37,973 nucleotides of DNA from Spirochaetota bacterium. Lineage in GTDB: Bacteria; Spirochaetota; Spirochaetia; Treponematales; UBA12059. The position numbers and the translations under genes were made by a program. Positions 33,577 through 37,973 of the stretch are shown one piece after another. The stretch covers positions 1 to 37,973 of the forward strand of contig JAKPMS010000147.1 in assembly GCA_029548805.1 (NCBI GenBank), in the 5' to 3' direction. The notes under the pieces are model-generated. The model was not told where the DNA came from and did no database searches. It was given only the letters and a program-made list of their open reading frames with translations. Positions within the stretch are counted from its first letter, which is position 1. Each line of letters begins with the position of its first letter.

Positions 33577-34151
33577 TACTGGGCCTTACAGGCGGATACT
33601 GCTCCGGGAAATCCAGCGCCGCTCAAATTTTGGCTGCAGATGGCTGGCAAGTCATAAATGTGGACAAACTGGGGCATTTAGCGCTGCAGGAAAAAATTGA
33701 CGAGGTAGCGGCTTTATTGGGGCCGGAAGTAAAAAGCGGGGACGGCCTGCCCGAGCGCAAAACCATAGGAAAAATGGTGTTCAAAAACCCTGCTTTAATG
33801 CGGCAATACGAGGCCATAGTGCACCCGCACATGAACAGCCTCCTGGAAAAAGCCATTAGAACAAGCAAAGCTGATGTATGCATAGATGCAGCCATTTTAT
33901 ACAGGCTGCCAGCTGTAAATGAATGCAATGCAGTTCTGGAAATTAGGGCTCCCCTATTGCAGCGTATAAGAAGAGCCAAACAAAGGGACGGAACAGGGCT
34001 TTTTTCGGCGCTTGCCAGAATACACAGCCAAAGCCGTTTATGGAAAATGGGCAACAGCCTGAAGGTGCCCAGGCTGGTATTGCACAATGGCGGCAATGCG
34101 GAGGCATTAGAAAAATGCCTTAAAAAGCTGCTATCAAAGCTTGTAAACTAG
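33573..34151 (+). CDS. coaE: Dephospho-CoA kinase
   Basis: This 192-residue enzyme makes coenzyme A from dephospho-CoA and ATP, the last CoA step. It has the P-loop GGYCSGKS (7-14), the DKLGH segment (position of the CoaE D-x-x-x-H substrate motif) and KTIGKMVFKNPALMRQYEAIVHPHM, a hallmark of the family. The start is TTG at 33573, overlapping the polA stop by three bases; GGGGAG upstream supports it. Length is slightly short of the usual 200-210 residues. Cotranscribed with polA. Confidence 0.9.
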   Translation: MILGLTGGYCSGKSSAAQILAADGWQVINVDKLGHLALQEKIDEVAALLGPEVKSGDGLPERKTIGKMVFKNPALMRQYEAIVHPHMNSLLEKAIRTSKADVCIDAAILYRLPAVNECNAVLEIRAPLLQRIRRAKQRDGTGLFSALARIHSQSRLWKMGNSLKVPRLVLHNGGNAEALEKCLKKLLSKLVN

Positions 34152-34236
34152 GATTTTTTTTTGCCGATATTTGAAGAGCGGATGTTTAAAACCTTTTTTT
34201 AAAAACCTTGTTAAGGTATATTGGAGGGGGGCGTAG

Positions 34237-34986
34237 ATGCCTTTGGAAACCCAAAAAATATTGTGGACTCTCATGTCGGTTTTGGTAGTGCTGGTGGTGG
34301 CATCAGGAATTGCGCTTGCCCTGGCCTTTCCAAGGCAGGGCAATTACTCGGCACCGGCTACTGTGGCAGCGGTGGCTCCGGCCAGAGCGGCAAAACCCGG
34401 TGAATATGTTCGCAGCCCGGAAACCCAGCCCGGTCCGGCAACAGCCCAACAGCAGGAGCCTGTTCAGCTGCAAGCTGACAGGCCCGAAGCATTGAATAGC
34501 GGCGACATCATAATTGTATACGGCGACAAACCGGACAGCTCTGCCATCAGCGCAGCTCATCAGAAACCATCCCAGACGAAGTCTGAACAGACTTCGTATG
34601 AAAAGCCCGCTGCCACAGCCAAGCCATATACGCCCGCTCCTGCCCAGCCCAAAACAGCCGCCGCAGCAAGCGGCGCCGCAAGCAGCGACGCAAAAAGCGA
34701 TAAAGCTGCCGGACAGGCAAAAACAGTAAGCGTGGATGAATACTGGATACAGGCAGCCGCATTTACAAGCCGGGCCAGGGCGGATGACCTGCAGCGCGAG
34801 CTGGCACAAAAAGGCCTGTCCACCATCATCATAGTAAAAGAACTGGACGGAATAAGCTGGTACCGTGTGCGCATAGGGCCATATAAAAACAACAGCGATG
34901 CCAAAGCCTGGCTGGAAAAAATAAGGCTTGTTTCCGGCTGTCAGGAAGCTTACATATCCAGGCAGACGGTCAGCAGGGGGAGTTGA
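34237..34986 (+). CDS. SPOR-domain membrane protein
   Basis: This 249-residue protein has an N-terminal membrane anchor (ILWTLMSVLVVLVVASGIALALAF, about 8-30), a long low-complexity Pro/Ala/Gln/Lys linker (about 45-165) and a C-terminal SPOR domain (YWIQAAAFTSRARADDLQRELAQKG to the end) that binds denuded peptidoglycan at the division site. Start supported by GGAGGGGGG. It is followed 6 bases later by the AI-2E-type transporter gene. Likely a division-associated envelope protein. Confidence 0.88.
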   Translation: MPLETQKILWTLMSVLVVLVVASGIALALAFPRQGNYSAPATVAAVAPARAAKPGEYVRSPETQPGPATAQQQEPVQLQADRPEALNSGDIIIVYGDKPDSSAISAAHQKPSQTKSEQTSYEKPAATAKPYTPAPAQPKTAAAASGAASSDAKSDKAAGQAKTVSVDEYWIQAAAFTSRARADDLQRELAQKGLSTIIIVKELDGISWYRVRIGPYKNNSDAKAWLEKIRLVSGCQEAYISRQTVSRGS

Positions 34987-34992
34987 AAACAC

Positions 34993-36105
34993 ATGAGTTC
35001 TGACAAATACAGAAGTGCAAGCTTTGCAAGAATAAACATTTTTTTGCTGGGCTTTATAGCGCTGGCCATAGCATTTGCCGCAATGAAAATTACGGCTAGC
35101 GTTGTCATACCTTTCATCATTGCGGTGCTTCTGACCTTTGTACTTGAGCCAGTAATTCTAATCCTGGAGCGCATTAAAATACCAAGGGTAATTGCCGCAA
35201 TAGTCATAGTACTGCTGATTGCAGCTGCAGTTTACGCCACAGGCTTTGTGCTTTTTAAAAGCTTTAAAACTATCCTTACCCTGTACCCAAAGTATGAAAG
35301 ACGTTTTACCGAAATTTACATAACAATTGCACGCACTTTTAAAATGCCATATGACGAACAATTAAGCCTTATAGATAACCTGTGGGGCCAGTTGGGCTTA
35401 AGGGCAAGGGTACAGGCTCTGGCCATCAATACTTCCGAAGCATTCTTTTTTTATTTGTCCAAAACCGTCATGGTTATTCTATTTGTGGTATTTCTGCTTC
35501 TGGAAATTGGCCATTTCAGAAAACGCATAGAAACAGCCTTTATAGGCAAAATGTCATCCAGAATCCAGCACATTGTAGCAGGAGTAGTCAGCCAGGTTGC
35601 CAGGTATCTGAGCATCAAGTTTTTTACAAGCCTGTCCACGGGCATTATTGTGGGGCTTCTGCTCAGCTTGATAAAGCTGGACTTCCCTCTTGTTTGGGGT
35701 GTCATATCATTTATTCTGAACTTTATCCCAACCATTGGCTCAATAGTAGCCGGCGGCGGAGTTTTCATTTTTTCCTTTGTGCAGTTTTATCCCGATCCAG
35801 GCCCGATACTGGCCGCCGGGGCTATCATGCTTGGGGTAAACATGATCATAGGGAATATACTGGAGCCGCGCATACAGGGCCAAAACCTGGGACTGTCCCC
35901 TTTTATTATTCTTGTTTCCCTGTCGTGCTGGGGCTGGCTATGGGGCTTTGCCGGCCTTGTGCTGGCGGTACCCATGACAGTTATTGTAAAAATTATATGT
36001 GACAATACTCCCGGGCTGGAGCCTGCTTCCATTTTGATGGGCTCCTTTCAGGAAGTAAAGCAAAAAAGCCAGGATGAAGCTGTATACAGCTCTGAAACAG
36101 AATAA
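34993..36105 (+). CDS. AI-2E/PerM-family transporter (UPF0118)
   Basis: This 370-residue inner-membrane protein matches the AI-2E transporter family, with early helices (NIFLLGFIALAIAFAAMKIT; VIAAIVIVLLIAAAVYATGF) and the C-terminal half with FILNFIPTIGSIVAG (conserved PxxG) and EPRIQGQNLGLSP, both family hallmarks. Substrates are not settled: some members export AI-2, others act in Na+/H+ exchange. It follows the SPOR gene by 6 bases. Confidence 0.85.
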   Translation: MSSDKYRSASFARINIFLLGFIALAIAFAAMKITASVVIPFIIAVLLTFVLEPVILILERIKIPRVIAAIVIVLLIAAAVYATGFVLFKSFKTILTLYPKYERRFTEIYITIARTFKMPYDEQLSLIDNLWGQLGLRARVQALAINTSEAFFFYLSKTVMVILFVVFLLLEIGHFRKRIETAFIGKMSSRIQHIVAGVVSQVARYLSIKFFTSLSTGIIVGLLLSLIKLDFPLVWGVISFILNFIPTIGSIVAGGGVFIFSFVQFYPDPGPILAAGAIMLGVNMIIGNILEPRIQGQNLGLSPFIILVSLSCWGWLWGFAGLVLAVPMTVIVKIICDNTPGLEPASILMGSFQEVKQKSQDEAVYSSETE

Positions 36106-36129
36106 AACCAGTAAATTCTTGGCATTAAA

Positions 36130-36163
36130 AAAAGCGCCGAACGCAAGCAGCTTCGGCGCTTTT
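36130..36163. terminator. Bidirectional rho-independent terminator
   Basis: AAAAGCGCCGAA (36130-36141) pairs perfectly with TTCGGCGCTTTT (36152-36163) around a 10-base loop; A-runs and T-runs flank both sides. It lies between two convergent genes and can serve both. Confidence 0.9.
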
Positions 36164-36218
36164 TAAAAAAATTACAAAATACAAACTTGCGCAGGAAAAA
36201 ACCCGCACTCAGTCCTTA

Positions 36219-37505
36219 TTATAATAGATGCTTAAGTATAAAGAAGAAGCCCACCACCCAGGTTACAATTGGAATGTCCTTGAGCTTGCCGGTAAGGGCT
36301 TTGAGGAAAATATAGGACAGAATACCGAATACAAGGCCTTCTGCAATGCTGTATGCCAATGGCATCATGATTATTGTAAGGAAGGCTGGAATGGCTTCGG
36401 TAAAGTCCTTTAGGTTTATGTCCTTGATGGGGGTCATCATAAATAGGCCGACAAGAATAAGGGCCGGAGCGGTAGCGGCGCCCGGTACCAGAAGGAACAG
36501 GGGTGACAGGAAGATGGCCAAGCCAAACATGAAGGCAGTAGTAAGTGAGGTAAGACCGGTGCGGCCGCCTTCTGCTACGCCGGCAGCGCTTTCTACGTAA
36601 GAAGTAACAGTGGAAGTACCAAGCATTGCACCGACTACTGTTCCGACTGCATCTGACAAAAGGGCTTCTTTAACCTTTGGAATGGTGCCGTCTTTACCTA
36701 TAATGCCGGCCTGGGTGGTAACGCCAACCAGGGTGCCTATTGTGTCAAAAATATCCACAAACAGGAAGGTAAAAAACACCACAAAGAAGTCCAGCGAAAA
36801 AAGCTTTGAAAAGTCAAACTGCCAGAAAATGGGTGCTTCCGGCATGGAAACGGGGCTCCAGCCTTTTGGAATGGTGGTAATACCAAAAGGAATGCCAATT
36901 ACTGTTGTGGCCAGAATACCTATAAGCAGCGCGCCCTTTACCTTGAATGCAAGAAGGACACCGGTAATTACTAGGCCAATAATAGCAAGAAGGGCTGTAC
37001 CCTTGGTAATATCACCCAATCCTACCAGGGTTGCGTCGTTATTAACAATAAGGCCGGCATTCTGCATACCTATAAATGCAATGAACAAGCCAATACCTAC
37101 AGCTACTGCGTTTTTAATGTTCTGGGGTATGGACTTTACAATAGCTTCACGGATATTGAAAAGCGACATTATGATAAAAATAATGCCTTCTACAAATACA
37201 GCAGTCAGAGCCAGCTGCCATGAATAACCCATGCCCAATACTACTGTAAAAGCAAAAAAGGCATTCAAACCCATGCCCGGAGCCAGAGCCACCGGCAGGT
37301 TGGCCAACAGGGCCATAAGCAGGGTAGCTATTAATGAGGAAACAGCTGTAGCGGTAAAAATGCCGCCGGCAGGCATGCCTGTTGCGCTCAAGATACCCGG
37401 GTTTACAGCCAGGATATAGGCCATGGTCATGAAGGTGGTAATACCAGCCATAATCTCGATTCTGGCTGTAGTACCATGCTGCTTTAATTTAAAAAACTGT
37501 TCCAC
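36219..37505 (-). CDS. NCS2 (AzgA-type) purine permease
   Basis: This 428-residue inner-membrane proton symporter imports purine bases (adenine, guanine or hypoxanthine). It has 12 or more hydrophobic helices and family motifs: NPGILSATGMPAGGIFTATA, NLPVALAPGMGLNAFFAF, DIFDTIGTLVGV and TSTVTSYVESAAGVAEGGRTGL. The start is GTG at 37505 with AGGAGG six bases upstream. It is divergent from adenine deaminase, which fits adenine uptake followed by deamination to hypoxanthine. The leader is structured. Confidence 0.93.
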   Translation of the reverse strand: MEQFFKLKQHGTTARIEIMAGITTFMTMAYILAVNPGILSATGMPAGGIFTATAVSSLIATLLMALLANLPVALAPGMGLNAFFAFTVVLGMGYSWQLALTAVFVEGIIFIIMSLFNIREAIVKSIPQNIKNAVAVGIGLFIAFIGMQNAGLIVNNDATLVGLGDITKGTALLAIIGLVITGVLLAFKVKGALLIGILATTVIGIPFGITTIPKGWSPVSMPEAPIFWQFDFSKLFSLDFFVVFFTFLFVDIFDTIGTLVGVTTQAGIIGKDGTIPKVKEALLSDAVGTVVGAMLGTSTVTSYVESAAGVAEGGRTGLTSLTTAFMFGLAIFLSPLFLLVPGAATAPALILVGLFMMTPIKDINLKDFTEAIPAFLTIIMMPLAYSIAEGLVFGILSYIFLKALTGKLKDIPIVTWVVGFFFILKHLL

Positions 37506-37520
37506 CAGGAACCTCCTTGG

Positions 37521-37580
37521 GTATTGGAAAATACGACGTCCTGCCAGTTAAAAAAACGATACTGGCTAATAGCGGGACGT
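37521..37580 (-). promoter_or_regulatory. Structured leader of the purine permease
   Basis: In the minus-strand leader ACGTCC...CCAGT pairs with ACTGG...GGACGT (37580-37575/37541-37536 and 37548-37544/37565-37561), an 11-bp interrupted hairpin with an asymmetric internal loop. A second hairpin GTATT-TTCC-AATAC (37534-37521) lies next to the AGGAGG. The core does not match purine riboswitch sequences (no ATATGG or CCGTAAA cores), so its ligand, if any, is unknown. Confidence 0.45.
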
Positions 37581-37675
37581 AAACCTTAAAAACAGCCTAA
37601 GCCGGTATGGCAATTTTGGCAACCTTTTTTTTTGCTTCATTAATGTAGCTATTGGATAAACCGGCCTGTTTTTGT

Positions 37676-37704
37676 TTGACAAATCCGGAATATGGGTTGA
37701 TAAT
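37676..37704 (+). promoter_or_regulatory. Sigma-70 promoter of adenine deaminase
   Basis: TTGACA (37676-37681) and GATAAT (37699-37704) are 17 bases apart, close to ideal. Transcription would start near 37711, leaving a leader of about 65 bases before ATG 37776. Confidence 0.75.
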
Positions 37705-37725
37705 ACTTTGGAAGTGTCATTTTTT

Positions 37726-37752
37726 AGGGCTTTCTGCCCTGAAAACAAAAGC
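37726..37752 (+). promoter_or_regulatory. Possible H-type pseudoknot in the adenine deaminase leader
   Basis: AGGGC-TTTCT-GCCCT forms a small hairpin (37726-37740). The GCTTT at its loop (37729-37733) can pair with AAAGC (37748-37752) in an A-rich tail. The layout recalls small pseudoknot riboswitches such as preQ1-I, but sequence agreement with known classes is poor and the two pairings compete for two bases. Confidence 0.3.
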
Positions 37753-37775
37753 AAATGCCATATCAAGCGGAGCCT

Positions 37776-37973
37776 ATGTTACAGCCTGACTATATAAAAG
37801 CAGCCAGAGGTCTCATTCCATCAGACTTAAAGCTTAAAAATTGCCGTGTCCTGGATTTTTTCCTGGGCAGGATAATTGATGCGGCTGAAGTGGCCATATA
37901 CAAGGGCTATATAGTAGGGGTAAATGATGGGCTCAAGGCCAGTAAAGAACTGGACCTTGGCGGCGCCTATCTT
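37776..37973 (+). CDS. ade: Adenine deaminase, N-terminal part (gene continues past window)
   Basis: The first 66 codons are open to the window edge. They match the start of the amidohydrolase adenine deaminase: PSDLKLKNCRVLDFFLGRI and AIYKGYIVGVNDG, then LDLGGAYL. The metal-binding histidines lie beyond the edge. The enzyme converts adenine to hypoxanthine and ammonia. GGAG lies before the ATG. Pairing with the divergent purine permease makes a small adenine salvage locus. Confidence 0.85.
   Translation, partial: MLQPDYIKAARGLIPSDLKLKNCRVLDFFLGRIIDAAEVAIYKGYIVGVNDGLKASKELDLGGAYL

Noticed and set aside
37521-37580. Classical purine riboswitch
   Set aside because: The conserved loop and junction sequences of the purine aptamer are absent, and only two helices in line are seen rather than a three-way junction.

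Overview
The window looks like chromosome from a spirochaete close to Treponema. The best evidence is the cheA–cheW–cheX–cheY order, in which cheW is fused to a CheR-like domain, together with many small outer-membrane barrels and lipoproteins. No ribosomal RNA or complete transposase gene is visible, so the genus is an inference. Coding density is high. Many genes overlap by 1-17 bases and most carry AGGAGG-like ribosome sites.

Layout. Positions 1-4259 (minus) hold a ribose/galactose-type ABC importer operon: binding protein, a putative TIM-barrel enzyme, tandem ATPase and a permease cut by the window edge. Positions 4511-7724 (plus) hold a divergent two-component pair: an NtrC-class response regulator and a histidine kinase whose N-terminus is an ABC ATPase-like domain resembling the importer ATPase. 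The 250-base gap between them has a near-consensus sigma-54 promoter facing the importer and two tandem 20-bp palindromes at about -128 and -158. I read the whole as a sigma-54 uptake circuit and consider it the most novel system here. Positions 7878-16339 hold a class III sirtuin, tRNA-Pro, a membrane protein/TPR/DUF2400 operon, a divergent lipoprotein/MltD/exported-protein operon, and galE.

Positions 16355-24289 are framed by two copies of a 124-125 bp element with terminal inverted repeats (MITE-like). Between them lie tRNA-Phe, tRNA-Val, the chemotaxis operon, two exported barrel-like proteins, tRNA-Lys and a cluster of short hairpin repeats. Positions 24298-28233 hold two tandem lipoprotein + FadL/PorV-like barrel pairs, apparently an ancient duplication, with a terminator between the pairs.

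Positions 28371-36105 hold housekeeping and envelope genes: mtaB, a TPR protein and a bactofilin on the minus strand, then polA, coaE, a SPOR protein and an AI-2E-type transporter on the plus strand. The right end is a divergent purine salvage locus: an NCS2 purine permease behind a structured leader, and the start of adenine deaminase behind a strong promoter and a possible small pseudoknot. Promoters, operators and hairpins were found by eye and are untested.
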